DNA from: Sphingomonas sp. Root710
GTDB taxonomy: Bacteria > Pseudomonadota > Alphaproteobacteria > Sphingomonadales > Sphingomonadaceae
Assembly: GCF_001429065.1 (NCBI RefSeq)
Contig: NZ_LMIB01000012.1
Span: 504,506 to 568,505 of the forward strand
Length of the DNA: 64,000 bases
Direction: 5' to 3'
Positions 40,020 through 49,573 of the stretch are shown here, piece after piece. The notes under the pieces were generated by a model. It did not search any database. It was not told the DNA's origin and saw only the letters and a list, made by a program, of their open reading frames with translations. Positions within the stretch are counted from its first letter, which is position 1. Each line of letters begins with the position of its first letter. Made by a program: the position numbers and the translations under genes.

Positions 40020-40706
40020 TTACCGTTCCGACAGATAATAGCGATCCTTCGCGGTCAGATCGTCGGCGACCTCATAGACGATCGGCTGGCCGGTCGGGAT
40101 CTCCAGCTCGGTGATCTCGTCGTCGGGAATGTGCGACAGATGCTTGACCAGCGCGCGCAGCGAATTGCCGTGCGCGGAGATCACCACCCGCTTGCCCGCC
40201 TTCAGGTCGGGCGCGATCCGCGCCTCCCAATAGGGCAGGACGCGCGCGATCGTGTCCTTCAGGCTCTCGGTCGACGGGATGGCGATGCCGGCGTAGCGGC
40301 GGTCCTTCGTCAGATCGAACTCGCCCCCCGCGTCGAGGACCGGCGGCGGAATGTCGAAGCTGCGGCGCCAGATCTTTACCTGGGCGTCGCCATGCTTCGC
40401 CGCGGTCTCCGCCTTGTTGAGCCCGGTCAGCCCGCCATAATGGCGCTCGTTCAGCCGCCAGTCCTTCTCGACCGGCAGCCACAGCCGCCCCATCGCTTCG
40501 AGCGCGAGGTTCAGCGTCTTGATCGCGCGGGTTTGGAAGCTCGTATAGCACATGTCGAAATCGAGGCCCTTGGCGGCCATCAATTCGCCCGCGGCCTTCG
40601 CCTCGGCGACGCCCTGGTCGGTCAGGTCGACATCCCACCAGCCGGTGAAGCGGTTCTCGAGATTCCAGGCTGACTGGCCATGGCGGATCAGAACGAGCGT
40701 CGGCAT
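40020..40706 (-). CDS. gpmA: 2,3-bisphosphoglycerate-dependent phosphoglycerate mutase
   Basis: This 228-residue enzyme interconverts 3- and 2-phosphoglycerate. The phosphohistidine motif is [12 protein letters not shown] at 4-15, followed by [14 protein letters not shown], and [14 protein letters not shown] and [16 protein letters not shown] complete the active site. The length is that of a standard cofactor-dependent mutase. It complements pgk and gap elsewhere in the window. A palindromic repeat lies 16 bp upstream of the start. Confidence 0.97.
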   Translation of the reverse strand: MPTLVLIRHGQSAWNLENRFTGWWDVDLTDQGVAEAKAAGELMAAKGLDFDMCYTSFQTRAIKTLNLALEAMGRLWLPVEKDWRLNERHYGGLTGLNKAETAAKHGDAQVKIWRRSFDIPPPVLDAGGEFDLTKDRRYAGIAIPSTESLKDTIARVLPYWEARIAPDLKAGKRVVISAHGNSLRALVKHLSHIPDDEITELEIPTGQPIVYEVADDLTAKDRYYLSER

Positions 40707-40721
40707 TTTTTCCCCTCTAGA

Positions 40722-40765
40722 GCGATTTCGAGGCAGATGGAATCATCTGCCGGCTCGGAAATCGC
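40722..40765. repeat. AGCGATTTCGAGGCAGATG-type intergenic palindrome
   Basis: Two nested stems, GCGATTTC (40722-40729)/GAAATCGC (40758-40765) and GCAGATG/CATCTGC (40733-40739 with 40744-40750), frame a GAAT loop. It lies between the divergent gpmA and dienelactone-hydrolase genes. The sequence looks like a dispersed sphingomonad element, but it occurs only once in this window. Confidence 0.7.
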
Positions 40766-40885
40766 GACAAACCAACAAGCTAGCGCGGCGGAAGGGGCCT
40801 CTTAATCAGGCGAGGCCGGTCTGTCACCTTGCAATGGACCATATTGGGCGCAAAAACGGCCACCTTCCCAAGGAGAGTTTTGCCC

Positions 40886-41590
40886 ATGCCGATCACCTCA
40901 AAACCACTTCGCTACGATCATGGCGGGGTTTCCTTCGAGGCCTATGCCGCGTGGGATGACGGCAGCACCGCATCACGCCCGATCGTCCTGATCGCCGGCA
41001 CCTTCATGGGCCGCACCGCCTTCGAGGAGGGCAAGGCGCGGAGCCTGGCCGAACTCGGCTATGTCGCGGTCGCTATCGACTTCTACGGCGTCGGCAACGC
41101 CCCCGGCGACTTCGACGAGGCGCGCACCGCGATGGGCGCGCTCAACGATGACAGGGCGCTGCTCAAAGGGCGCCTCCTTGCTGCGCTCGACAGCGCCCGG
41201 GCGGTTGGCGCGCCAGGCGATCCGGCGCGGGTCGCGGCGATCGGCTTCTGCTTCGGCGGCAAATGCGTGCTCGATCTGGCGCGCAGCGGCGCGGACGTCG
41301 CAGGGGTGGTGAGCTTCCACGGCCTGTATGACGCCCCGCCCTTTCCGAATGGCGACATCAAGGCGAAGCTGCTCGTCCTGCACGGCTGGGATGATCCGCT
41401 CGATCCCCCCGAAACCGTCGTCGCGCTGGCCACCGAGATGACCGAGGCGCGGGCCGACTGGCAGATCCACAGCTATGGTCACACCGTCCACGGTTTCACC
41501 AACCCGGCGCGCGAGGGAATGTACAATCCCACGTCCAATGCGCGTGCATGGCAGGCGATGGAGAATTTCCTGGCGGAAATCTTCGAGTGA
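40886..41590 (+). CDS. Dienelactone hydrolase family protein
   Basis: This 234-residue alpha/beta hydrolase has the DLH triad: Cys122 in GFCFGGKC, Asp169/170 in HGWDDPLD and His202 in YGHTVHGFTNP. The Cys nucleophile sets it apart from Ser esterases. True dienelactone hydrolases work in chlorocatechol breakdown; no aromatic pathway genes are nearby, so a general esterase role is more likely. AAGGAGA lies 10 nt before the ATG at 40886. Confidence 0.92.
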   Translation: MPITSKPLRYDHGGVSFEAYAAWDDGSTASRPIVLIAGTFMGRTAFEEGKARSLAELGYVAVAIDFYGVGNAPGDFDEARTAMGALNDDRALLKGRLLAALDSARAVGAPGDPARVAAIGFCFGGKCVLDLARSGADVAGVVSFHGLYDAPPFPNGDIKAKLLVLHGWDDPLDPPETVVALATEMTEARADWQIHSYGHTVHGFTNPAREGMYNPTSNARAWQAMENFLAEIFE

Positions 41591-41671
41591 TCGATCTCGG
41601 GCAGGCTATAGCGCAAGCAGGCGAACAAGAAGAGCATTGACCTGCTTTTTATTGCGGCGCAGCATTGAGGC

Positions 41672-44353
41672 ATGTCCAGCGCCCCGCCTATCACCCAGAA
41701 CCCCGACATCCGTTTCCTTGGCCGCCTGCTCGGCGACGTGATCAAGGCCTATGGCGGCGAAGCGCTGTTCCGGCGGATCGAATATATCCGCTCGGCTTCG
41801 GTCGATCGCGCGCGCGGGATCGTCGCCGCGCATGAGGTCGATTCGGGGCTCGATGCGCTGACCCTCGACGACACGCTCGCCTTCGTACGCGGCTTCATGC
41901 TCTTCTCGATGCTCGCCAACCTCGCCGAGGACCGGCAGGGCGTCGCCGCCGAGCCCGGTGCGGACGTCGCCGCCGCGCTCGACCGGCTGGAGAAGGAGGG
42001 CATATCGCGCTCCAACGTCGTCGACATGCTCGACAAGGCGTTGATCGCGCCCGTGCTCACCGCCCACCCGACCGAGGTGCGGCGCAAGAGCATGATCGAT
42101 CATCGCAACAAGATCGCCGAGCTGATGATGCTCAAGGATATCGGCCGGACCGAGACCGCCGACGGCGACCTGATCGACCAGGCGATCTACCGCCAGATCG
42201 CGCTGCTGTGGCAGACCCGCCCCTTACGCCGCGAGAAGCTCTACGTCGCCGACGAGGTCGAGACCGCGCTCGCCTATCTGCGCGACATCTTCCTGCCGAC
42301 CCTGCCCGCGCTCTATTCGCGCTGGCAGCGCTCGCTCGGCCATCGCCCCGCCAGCTTCCTCCGGCCGGGCAGCTGGATCGGCGGCGACCGCGACGGCAAT
42401 CCCTTCGTCAACGCCGCCTCGCTGCGCTTCGCGCTGTCGCGCGCGGCGGAGACGGTGCTCGGCTATTATCTCCAGCAGCTTCACGAACTGGGCGCCGAAC
42501 TGTCGATCTCGACCGAACTGGCCGAAGTCACCTGGGAGGTCGAGAAACTCGCCGAAGCCTCCGGCGACAAGAGCTCGACCCGCAGCGACGAACCCTATCG
42601 CCGGGCGATCACCGGCATCTATTCGCGGCTGTCCAAGACCTTCGAGAAGCTGACCGGCCGCCTCCCCGCGCGCCTGCCCGCGACCGATGCCGAGGGCGGC
42701 CCCTATGAGGACCCAGCCGCACTGCGCGCCGATCTCGTCGAGATCGCCCATGCCCTCAACCGCACCGGGGCCGGATCGCTGTCGGGCAGCGGCTCGCTGG
42801 GGCGGCTGATCCGCGCGGTCGAGACCTTCGGCTTCCACCTCGCCACGCTCGACATGCGCCAGAACGCCGACGTCCACGAACGGGTGATCGCCGATCTGCT
42901 CAAGGTCGCCGGCGTCGAGGCCGATTATCTCAAGCTCGACGAAGAGGCGCGCGTCACTTTGCTGCGCAGCGAACTCGCCTCGAAGCGGCTGCTGCGCACT
43001 CCCTTCGGCGCCTATGACGAGGAGACGCTGTCCGAGCTGGAGATCGTCCAGGCCGCGGCCGAGGCGCACCGCCTCTACGGCCCGGCGGCGATCACCACCT
43101 ATCTGATCTCCAAGGCCGAGAGCGTGTCGGACATGCTGGAGGTCAATGTCCTGCTCAAGGAAGCCGGGCTCTACGTCCCCGGCGATCCGCCCACCGCCGC
43201 GATCATGGCGGTGCCGCTGTTCGAGACGATCGGCGATCTTCAGCGCGCGCCCGAGGTGATGACCAAATGGTTCGCCCTGCCCGAGGTGGCGGCGGTGACC
43301 GCGGCGCGCGGGCATCAGGAGGTGATGGTCGGCTATTCGGATTCGAACAAGGACGGCGGCTATCTCACTTCGGTGTGGAGCCTGCACGAGGCGTCGAGCG
43401 CGCTGAAGCCGGTGTTCGCCAAGGCTGGTTCGGCGATCCAACTGTTCCACGGCCGCGGCGGCGCGGTCGGGCGCGGCGGCGGATCGAGCTTCGCGGCGAT
43501 CCTCGCCCAGCCGCATGGCACGGTGCAGGGCCGCATCCGCATCACCGAACAGGGCGAGGTGATTGCCGCCAAATATGGCACGCGCGAGAGCGCCGCCGCC
43601 AATCTGGAGGCGATGGCGTCGGCGACCCTGCTCGCCAGCCTCGAGGAAGCCGCGCTCAAGCCCGCCGACGCCAAACGCTTCTTCGGCGCGATGGACGAGA
43701 TTTCGGGCAACGCCTTCAAGGCCTATCGCGGCCTCGTCTACGAGACCGAGGGCTTCCGCACCTTCTTCCGCCAGATGACTCCGATCGCCGAGATCGCCGA
43801 CCTCAAGATCGGGTCGCGCCCCGCCAGCCGCACCAAGAGCGACCGGATCGAGGATCTGCGCGCTATCCCTTGGGTGTTCAGCTGGGCGCAGGCGCGGGTG
43901 ATGCTGCCCGGCTGGTATGGCGTCGGCCAGGGCCTGAAAGCGCACAAGGATATCGGCCTGCTGCGCGAGATGCTGGAGGCGTGGCCCTTCTTCCAGTCGA
44001 CCCTCGCCAATCTGGAGATGGTGCTCGCCAAATCCGACATGGGGCTAGCCGAACGCTATGTCGCGCTGGTCGAGGACCAGGATCTCGGCAAGGCGATCTT
44101 CGCCCGCATCCGCGATGGCTGGCAGATGACACAGGATTGCCTGCTGTCGATCACCCGCCAGACCCGGCTGCTCCAGAAGAACCCGTCGCTCGACCAGTCG
44201 ATCCGGTTGCGCCTGCCCTATATCGAGCCGCTCAACCTGCTCCAGATCGAGCTGCTCAAGCGCCACCGCGCGGGCGAGGACGATCCCCGCGTCCGCGAGG
44301 GCATCCAACTCTCGATCAACGCGATCGCAACCGCACTCAGGAACAGCGGCTGA
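41672..44353 (+). CDS. ppc: Phosphoenolpyruvate carboxylase
   Basis: This 893-residue enzyme carboxylates PEP to oxaloacetate, refilling the TCA cycle. The catalytic His is in VLTAHPTEVRRKS, the bicarbonate/PEP loop is LFHGRGGAVGRGGG, and GYSDSNKDGGYLTS is present; the C-terminus ends in NAIATALRNSG, as in allosterically controlled forms. The length is typical. It is followed by one of the 91-bp palindromes. Confidence 0.97.
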   Translation: MSSAPPITQNPDIRFLGRLLGDVIKAYGGEALFRRIEYIRSASVDRARGIVAAHEVDSGLDALTLDDTLAFVRGFMLFSMLANLAEDRQGVAAEPGADVAAALDRLEKEGISRSNVVDMLDKALIAPVLTAHPTEVRRKSMIDHRNKIAELMMLKDIGRTETADGDLIDQAIYRQIALLWQTRPLRREKLYVADEVETALAYLRDIFLPTLPALYSRWQRSLGHRPASFLRPGSWIGGDRDGNPFVNAASLRFALSRAAETVLGYYLQQLHELGAELSISTELAEVTWEVEKLAEASGDKSSTRSDEPYRRAITGIYSRLSKTFEKLTGRLPARLPATDAEGGPYEDPAALRADLVEIAHALNRTGAGSLSGSGSLGRLIRAVETFGFHLATLDMRQNADVHERVIADLLKVAGVEADYLKLDEEARVTLLRSELASKRLLRTPFGAYDEETLSELEIVQAAAEAHRLYGPAAITTYLISKAESVSDMLEVNVLLKEAGLYVPGDPPTAAIMAVPLFETIGDLQRAPEVMTKWFALPEVAAVTAARGHQEVMVGYSDSNKDGGYLTSVWSLHEASSALKPVFAKAGSAIQLFHGRGGAVGRGGGSSFAAILAQPHGTVQGRIRITEQGEVIAAKYGTRESAAANLEAMASATLLASLEEAALKPADAKRFFGAMDEISGNAFKAYRGLVYETEGFRTFFRQMTPIAEIADLKIGSRPASRTKSDRIEDLRAIPWVFSWAQARVMLPGWYGVGQGLKAHKDIGLLREMLEAWPFFQSTLANLEMVLAKSDMGLAERYVALVEDQDLGKAIFARIRDGWQMTQDCLLSITRQTRLLQKNPSLDQSIRLRLPYIEPLNLLQIELLKRHRAGEDDPRVREGIQLSINAIATALRNSG

Positions 44354-44371
44354 CGCCTTTCAACATCTTCC

Positions 44372-44462
44372 GTCATTCCCGCGAAAGCGGGAATCCATGG
44401 ATGGCGTCCACTATCGTCTCGATCGTGCCGTTACCGTGGATTCCCGCTTTCGCGGGAATGAC
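44372..44462. repeat. 91-bp CCCGCGAAAGCGGG-type inverted repeat, copy 2
   Basis: The arms begin GTCATTCCCGCGAAAGCGGG and end with the exact complement at CGCTTTCGCGGGAATGAC. It lies 18 bp after the ppc stop. Each arm is a GAAA-type hairpin, and the whole can fold as a long cruciform. Confidence 0.93.
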
Positions 44463-44503
44463 GTAGGTGGAAAGCGAGTCGCTTTTGTCAGAACAGGTTG
44501 GGA

Positions 44504-44905
44504 ATGCGTTTCGGATCACTCACCCTCGCCGCCGCCCTCCTCCTCGCTACGCCTGCTCTGGCCGAAGTCCCGATCGACCCCGGCCAGACCGCGACGATCC
44601 GGCTCAGCCCGCAGGGCGAGCTCGCCTATCCGGTCGCGCCCGTGCCGCCGCACGCGCCCGCCAACCATGGCGCGATCCTGTCGGTGGATATCGACGAACC
44701 CGGCCTGTACCATGTCGCGCTGGGCGCTCCGGGCTGGATCGATGTCTATCGTGACGGCAAACCGCTGGCGTCGACCGGCCATCGCCATGGCGAACCCGGC
44801 AGCAGCATTGCCAAGATCGTCGATTTCGAGCTGGCGGTGGGCCACTACACCCTCGCCCTGTCGGGCATGACCGGTGGCGAGGTCAGCGTTAGCGTGAGCC
44901 GCTGA
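44504..44905 (+). CDS. Exported protein of unknown function
   Basis: This 133-residue protein has a clear signal peptide (SLTLAAALLLATPALA, cleavage before EVP). The mature part is beta-rich with ILSVDIDEPGLYHVALGAPG and ends FELAVGHYTLALSGMTGG, a jelly-roll-like pattern seen in pre-peptidase or carbohydrate-binding modules, but no residue set proves that. The start could be the TTG two codons earlier. Its 3' end overlaps the convergent methyltransferase gene by 17 bp. Confidence 0.75.
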   Translation: MRFGSLTLAAALLLATPALAEVPIDPGQTATIRLSPQGELAYPVAPVPPHAPANHGAILSVDIDEPGLYHVALGAPGWIDVYRDGKPLASTGHRHGEPGSSIAKIVDFELAVGHYTLALSGMTGGEVSVSVSR

Positions 44906-45659
44906 TCAGACAATAAGCGATCCGCCAGGTGACGATGCGCGGCCCGGCGTCGAACCGCGCCATCGCCCGGCGCAGTGCGGCGGGCGGCAGCGGGCGATAA
45001 CCCTCGGCGGGGGTGCCCGCACCGATCGCCTTGAGCCCGCGCAGGAAGGCGCGCGCGTCGGTCCGCTGGACGACGTCGGCGATCTCGACATCGGTCTGAA
45101 AGCCCGGCGGCGCGAGCGCGGTGAGCGCCGCATGGTCGGGATAGGCGGGCGTGCCGCCCGGCAACCCCTCCCCGGCCAGCGCCGCGGTCCACTCCGGAAA
45201 GCTGTCCGCCGCCATGGTCGAAAAGGCGAGCAGTCCGCCCGGCTCCAGCCGCGCCGCCAGCGCGGCGATCGCGCGGGGAAGGTCGGCGAACCATTGAAAG
45301 GCCAGGCTCGAGGCGATCAGGTCGAAACGGCCGAGTTCGGGATCGACCGCCTCGCCGTCGATCACCCGATAGTCGGCACCGAGGTCCAGCGCGGCGCGGG
45401 CGCGATCGATCATCGCGGGCGCGACATCGCTAACCGTCCAATCCGCCGGACCGATGGCATCGCGGAGTGCGCGAGTCAGGAAACCGGTGCCGCAACCCAG
45501 TTCGAGGATGCGCGGTTCGGCCCGCAAGTCCGCCGCCGCGATCCGTGCGGCGAGCGTGTCCGCCGCGATCCGCTGCGCGTAGGCGGCCTCGTCATAGCCA
45601 CCCGCACGTCCAAAGGCGGCGGCGATACGGGCCCTGCGATCGAGCGGGGTTTCGGTCAT
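44889..45659 (-). CDS. BioC-like SAM-dependent methyltransferase
   Basis: This 256-residue class I methyltransferase has motif I ILELGCGTGFLTRAL at 51-65, DVAPAMIDRAR and FDLIASSLAFQWFADL. The last pattern and length resemble BioC, the malonyl-ACP O-methyltransferase that starts biotin synthesis. No bio genes are adjacent, so the assignment stays open; a general methyltransferase is the alternative. The start at 45659 removes a Thr/His-rich leader that overlaps the bfd control region. Confidence 0.8.
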   Translation of the reverse strand: MTETPLDRRARIAAAFGRAGGYDEAAYAQRIAADTLAARIAAADLRAEPRILELGCGTGFLTRALRDAIGPADWTVSDVAPAMIDRARAALDLGADYRVIDGEAVDPELGRFDLIASSLAFQWFADLPRAIAALAARLEPGGLLAFSTMAADSFPEWTAALAGEGLPGGTPAYPDHAALTALAPPGFQTDVEIADVVQRTDARAFLRGLKAIGAGTPAEGYRPLPPAALRRAMARFDAGPRIVTWRIAYCLISGSR

Positions 45660-45712
45660 CGCCGCGCCTAGAGCAGCATGGCGCGTCCGATGCAAGGACA
45701 AGGCCTAATTTC

Positions 45713-45735
45713 TATTGATAGTCAGTCGCAATAGC
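45713..45735. promoter_or_regulatory. Candidate Fur box before bfd
   Basis: CTATTGATAGTCAGTCGC-AATAG is a near-palindrome (CTATTG..CAATAG outer match) with the spacing of a Fur/iron box. It is 28 bp before the bfd ATG. Iron control of bfd-bfr is well known in other bacteria; the site itself is a sequence match only. Confidence 0.6.
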
Positions 45736-45762
45736 GCTATCTATCGATTCGAGAGGTGCCGC

Positions 45763-45933
45763 ATGGTCGTTTGTGTCTGCAATGCCATCAGGGAAGCCGA
45801 TGTCCGGGAAGCGGTGCGCAAGGGCGCGAGCTGCCCGCTCAGCGCTTATCAGGCGCTCGGCCGCCGTCCGCGCTGCGGGCAATGCCTGCCTTATGCGCGC
45901 AGCATCGTCGCTGATGAGAGCGTGGCGGCCTGA
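45763..45933 (+). CDS. bfd: Bacterioferritin-associated ferredoxin
   Basis: This 56-residue protein has four Cys ligands in the Bfd pattern: CVC at 4-6 and CGQC at 38-41, enough for one [2Fe-2S] cluster. It passes electrons to bacterioferritin so that stored iron can be released. A 150-bp gap separates it from bfr. The upstream Fur-like box suggests induction when iron is low. The ATG at 45763 is the usual start, just before VVCVC. Confidence 0.93.
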   Translation: MVVCVCNAIREADVREAVRKGASCPLSAYQALGRRPRCGQCLPYARSIVADESVAA

Positions 45934-46083
45934 CCCGCCGGCTGAGAAAGAAATCCCCAGCCCTTAGCTCCGCGCAACTAACTGATCCGATTACCGAAAT
46001 CTCATAGCGGTAAAATTTCCCGCCCTTTAAATCCCCGCGCGACTGCTTTACGCCACCTCACAGTCGAACGCGGAGGCACAGCT

Positions 46084-46566
46084 ATGAAGGGCGACCCCAA
46101 GGTCATCGAATATCTCAACGAGGTGCTCAAGAACGAGCTGACCGCGATTAACCAGTATTTCCTTCACTATCGGATGCTCAACCATTGGGGCATCGCGAAG
46201 CTCGCCAAGTTCGAATATGGCGAATCGATCGACGAGATGAAGCATGCCGACAAGCTGGCGGAGCGCATCCTGTTCCTCGACGGCCTGCCCAATTTCCAGA
46301 TGCTCGGCCGCTTGCGCATCGGCGAGACCGTCGAGGAGCTGCTCAAGGCCGATCTCGCGCTGGAGATGGAAGCGCTGCCGGTGCTGCGCGACGGCATCCA
46401 ATATTGCGAGCAGGTCCGCGACTATGTCACCCGCGATTTACTCCAGCACATCCTCGATTCCGAGGAAGAACATGTCGATACGCTCGAAACCCAGTTCGAG
46501 ATGATCGAACGGATGGGCATCCAGAATTACATCCAGCTCCAGTCGGAGCCGGCTGGGGATTCGTAA
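46084..46566 (+). CDS. bfr: Bacterioferritin
   Basis: This 160-residue subunit of the 24-mer iron-storage cage has the four-helix bundle with the di-iron ferroxidase site (Glu18, Glu51, His54, Glu94, Glu127 and His130 by alignment with E. coli Bfr) and the heme ligand Met52 in SIDEMKHADKLAERILFLDGLP. It is downstream of bfd on the same strand, which fits the known partnership. It is convergent with korB and followed by a palindrome. Confidence 0.97.
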   Translation: MKGDPKVIEYLNEVLKNELTAINQYFLHYRMLNHWGIAKLAKFEYGESIDEMKHADKLAERILFLDGLPNFQMLGRLRIGETVEELLKADLALEMEALPVLRDGIQYCEQVRDYVTRDLLQHILDSEEEHVDTLETQFEMIERMGIQNYIQLQSEPAGDS

Positions 46567-46574
46567 GCCGCTCT

Positions 46575-46675
46575 CCCCCCTCCCCTTTAGGGGAGGGGAC
46601 GGGGGTGGGGCCTATCCGCGAGCGTCGCGCCTGGGTTTGACGCCCCACCCCAACCCCTCCCCTGAAGGGGAGGGG
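46575..46675. repeat. CCCCTCCCCTTTAGGGGAGGGG-type inverted repeat
   Basis: A variant of the units at 8557 and 16006: each arm is a palindrome and the two arms are complementary (GGGGTGGGG against CCCCACCCC). It separates the convergent bfr and korB genes and may terminate both. Confidence 0.85.
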
Positions 46676-46682
46676 CTTTAAA

Positions 46683-47738
46683 TTACCGCAACGCCGCGTT
46701 GATCTTGTCGAGCGCGGCCGCCGGCGGGCTCAGCTCGCGATCCGACAGTGCGTTCAATGGCCGTTTCACCGTGCCGAGCGCATCGTGCAAATCCTCCGCC
46801 TGCGGGTCGATATAGAGCAGGCCCGTCACGATCTCGCCCGCCGCCTCGCGCTGGTTGAGATAGGACATCGCCGCAACCCGGTCGGTCGGCTCATAGTCGG
46901 CAGCCACCTTGCGCAGCCGCAGCACCGATCCGTCATGCTGCTCGACCTCGACCATCGCGCCGGGTTCGTACTGCGCAACGATCGGCGCGCGGCCCTGCAT
47001 CACGTCGAGCCGGTTCACCGCCTCATTATGCTCGCGCACCCAGTCGAAGCTCTTGGTCGATCCCTTGTGGTTGTTAAAGGCGATGCATGGGCTCAGCACA
47101 TCGATGAACGCCGCGCCCTTGTGGCGCAGCGCCGCCTTGATCAGCGGCACCAGCTGCTCCTTGTCGCCCGAAAAGCTGCGTCCGACGAAGCTCGCCCCCA
47201 GTTGCAGCGCGAGCGCGACGAGTTCGATCCCGCTGTCCGAATTGACCACGCCCTTCTTCGACTTGCTGCCCTTGTCGGCCGTGGCCGAGAACTGCCCCTT
47301 GGTGAGGCCGTAGACCCCGTTATTCTCGACGATATAGGCCATGTTCACCCCGCGCCTTATCGCATGGGCGAACTGGCCGAGACCGATCGAGGCGCTGTCG
47401 CCGTCGCCCGACACGCCGAGGTAGATCAGGTCGCGATTGGCGAGGTTCGCACCGGTCAGCACCGACGGCATCCGGCCATGGACGGTGTTGAAGCCATGGC
47501 TCGCGCCGAGGAAATAATCGGGAGTCTTCGACGAACAGCCGATCCCCGACAGCTTGGCGAGGCGGTGCGGCTCGAGGTCGATCTCGAAACAGGCCTGGAC
47601 GATCGAGGCGCTGATCGAGTCATGGCCGCAGCCGGCGCACAGCGTCGAAACCTTGCCCTCATAATCGCGCCGGGTGAAGCCCAGCGCATTGGTGTTGAGC
47701 GACGGATGATGGAAGGCGGGTTTGGCAATATAGGTCAT
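46683..47738 (-). CDS. 2-oxoacid:ferredoxin oxidoreductase, beta subunit
   Basis: This 351-residue TPP-binding subunit has the cluster motif STLCAGCGHDSISASI and the TPP/Mg2+ loop GVSGDGDSASIGLGQ followed by YIVENNGVYGLTKGQ. With the alpha subunit it should oxidatively decarboxylate a 2-oxoacid (2-oxoglutarate-like KorB or pyruvate), passing electrons to ferredoxin. The acceptor Cys residues are few, as in two-subunit KGOR. Its ATG overlaps the stop of the alpha gene (ATGA, 47735-47738). Confidence 0.93.
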   Translation of the reverse strand: MTYIAKPAFHHPSLNTNALGFTRRDYEGKVSTLCAGCGHDSISASIVQACFEIDLEPHRLAKLSGIGCSSKTPDYFLGASHGFNTVHGRMPSVLTGANLANRDLIYLGVSGDGDSASIGLGQFAHAIRRGVNMAYIVENNGVYGLTKGQFSATADKGSKSKKGVVNSDSGIELVALALQLGASFVGRSFSGDKEQLVPLIKAALRHKGAAFIDVLSPCIAFNNHKGSTKSFDWVREHNEAVNRLDVMQGRAPIVAQYEPGAMVEVEQHDGSVLRLRKVAADYEPTDRVAAMSYLNQREAAGEIVTGLLYIDPQAEDLHDALGTVKRPLNALSDRELSPPAAALDKINAALR

Positions 47739-49573
47739 CGCACCATCTCCCCGACCGGCCCCTTGTCCGCGACGCCCATCCCCTTGGCCAGTTCGGCCTG
47801 GATGAAGCGCGCGGTGATCGGTGAGCCGTCATAGTTCAGCACTTTCACGAGGCGGGCCGGATCGACCCCGCCCTCGTTGATCAGCAGCGCGCGCAGCTGC
47901 GCATCGCGATTTTGCTCGACCACGAAGACCAGGTCGTGCACGGCGATGAAATCGAACACGTCGCCCGCGAAGGGGAAGGCGCGGACCCGCATCGCGTCAA
48001 CCGCCAGTCCACGCGCCTCCAGTCCCGCCAGCGCCTCGTCCATCGCGGGTGAGGTCGATCCATAATAGATCACGCCATAGGAGGTTGGCTTGGCCGCCTT
48101 GCGGTGGATCGGCGCGGGCACCAGCGCCTTGGCGCTGTCGAACTTGCGCAGCAGCCGCTCCATATTGTCGACATAGACCGCGCCTTCCTCGCTGTAGCGC
48201 GCATAGGGATCGCGCGACGTGCCGCGGGTGAAATAGCTGCCCTTCGACGGATGGGTCGCGGGCAGCGTGCGATAGGGGATGCCGTCCCCGTCGACATCCT
48301 TGTAGCGGCCGAAATCGGCCCCCGCCTCCAGCATCTCGGCGGTCATGATCTTGCCATGGTCGAGCGCGCGCGCGTCGTCCCATGTGAAAGGCTCGGTCAG
48401 CCACTCGTTCATGCCCATGTCGAGGTCGAGCATGACGAAGATCATCGTCTGCAGCCGGTCCGCCAGGTCGAAGGCGAGCGCGGCGAACTCGAAACATTCG
48501 CCGGGCCCTTCGGGCAGCAGCAGGACATGCTTGGTGTCGCCATGGCTGGCATAAGCGGCGGACAATATGTCCGACTGCTGGGTGCGGGTCGGCATGCCGG
48601 TCGACGGGCCGCCGCGCTGCACGTCGAAGATCACTGCCGGGATCTCGGCGAAATAGCTCAGGCCAATGAACTCCTGCATCAGCGAGACGCCGGGGCCCGA
48701 TGTACAGGTGAAGGCGCGCGCGCCGTTCCAGCCTGCGCCGGTCACCATGCCGATCGACGCGATCTCGTCCTCGGCCTGGACAATCGCATAGCGCGCTTCG
48801 CCGGTATCGGGATCGTGGCGCAGCTTCTTGCAATAATGGATGAACGCTTCGGCCAGTGAGGTCGACGGGGTGATCGGATACCAGGCGCAGACCGTCGCCC
48901 CGCCATAGACCGCACCGAGCCCGGCGGCGGTGTTGCCGTCGACAAAGATGCGGTCGCCCACCGCGTCGGCGCGCTGAAGCTGAAGGCCGAGCGGCTTCAG
49001 ATTGCCGGCGGCATGATCGAAGCCGATCCCCAGCGCTTCGATATTGGCGGGAATCAGCGCAGGTTTGGACGCATATTCCTCGGCCAGCAGCGCCTCGACC
49101 ACCTCGCGCTCGATGCCGAGCAGATAGGTGAGCGCGCCCAGATAGATGATGTTCTTGAGCACCTTGCGCTTCGACGGCTCGACATAGGCTTCGTTGCACA
49201 AAGCGGTCAGCGGGATGCCGACGACGTTGATGTCGGGGCGGAAGCGCGTCGGCGGCATCGGCTTGGTCGAATCGTAGAAGAGATAGCCGCCCTTCTCGAT
49301 CGAGGCGATGTCGCCGTCCCAGGTCTGCGGGTTCATCGCGACCATCAGGTCGACCCCGCCGCGCCGTCCCATCCAGCCCTGGCCGCTGACACGGATCTCA
49401 TACCAGGTCGGCAGCCCCTGGATGTTCGACGGGAAGATGTTGCGCGCCGCGACCGGCACCCCCATCCGCAGGATCGCCTTGACGAACAGGCCGTTGGCCG
49501 ATGCCGATCCCGATCCGTTGACGTTGGCGAACTTGACGACGAAGTCGTTCACCGCGCTGATAGGCCGCGTCAT
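47735..49573 (-). CDS. 2-oxoacid:ferredoxin oxidoreductase, alpha subunit with fused gamma domain
   Basis: This 612-residue subunit joins an N-terminal gamma domain (about 1-190, GSGSASANGLFVKAIL..SGQGWMGRRGGVDLMVAMN) to the alpha/Pyr domain (AWYPITPSTSLAEAFI, AEDEIASIGMVTGAGW, SGPGVSLMQEFIGLSYFAEIP). This is the KorA-type layout. ATG at 49573 overlaps the upstream gene stop by 4 nt. All three genes of the operon overlap by ATGA, so they are made in fixed proportion. The exact 2-oxoacid cannot be read from sequence. Confidence 0.93.
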   Translation of the reverse strand: MTRPISAVNDFVVKFANVNGSGSASANGLFVKAILRMGVPVAARNIFPSNIQGLPTWYEIRVSGQGWMGRRGGVDLMVAMNPQTWDGDIASIEKGGYLFYDSTKPMPPTRFRPDINVVGIPLTALCNEAYVEPSKRKVLKNIIYLGALTYLLGIEREVVEALLAEEYASKPALIPANIEALGIGFDHAAGNLKPLGLQLQRADAVGDRIFVDGNTAAGLGAVYGGATVCAWYPITPSTSLAEAFIHYCKKLRHDPDTGEARYAIVQAEDEIASIGMVTGAGWNGARAFTCTSGPGVSLMQEFIGLSYFAEIPAVIFDVQRGGPSTGMPTRTQQSDILSAAYASHGDTKHVLLLPEGPGECFEFAALAFDLADRLQTMIFVMLDLDMGMNEWLTEPFTWDDARALDHGKIMTAEMLEAGADFGRYKDVDGDGIPYRTLPATHPSKGSYFTRGTSRDPYARYSEEGAVYVDNMERLLRKFDSAKALVPAPIHRKAAKPTSYGVIYYGSTSPAMDEALAGLEARGLAVDAMRVRAFPFAGDVFDFIAVHDLVFVVEQNRDAQLRALLINEGGVDPARLVKVLNYDGSPITARFIQAELAKGMGVADKGPVGEMVR

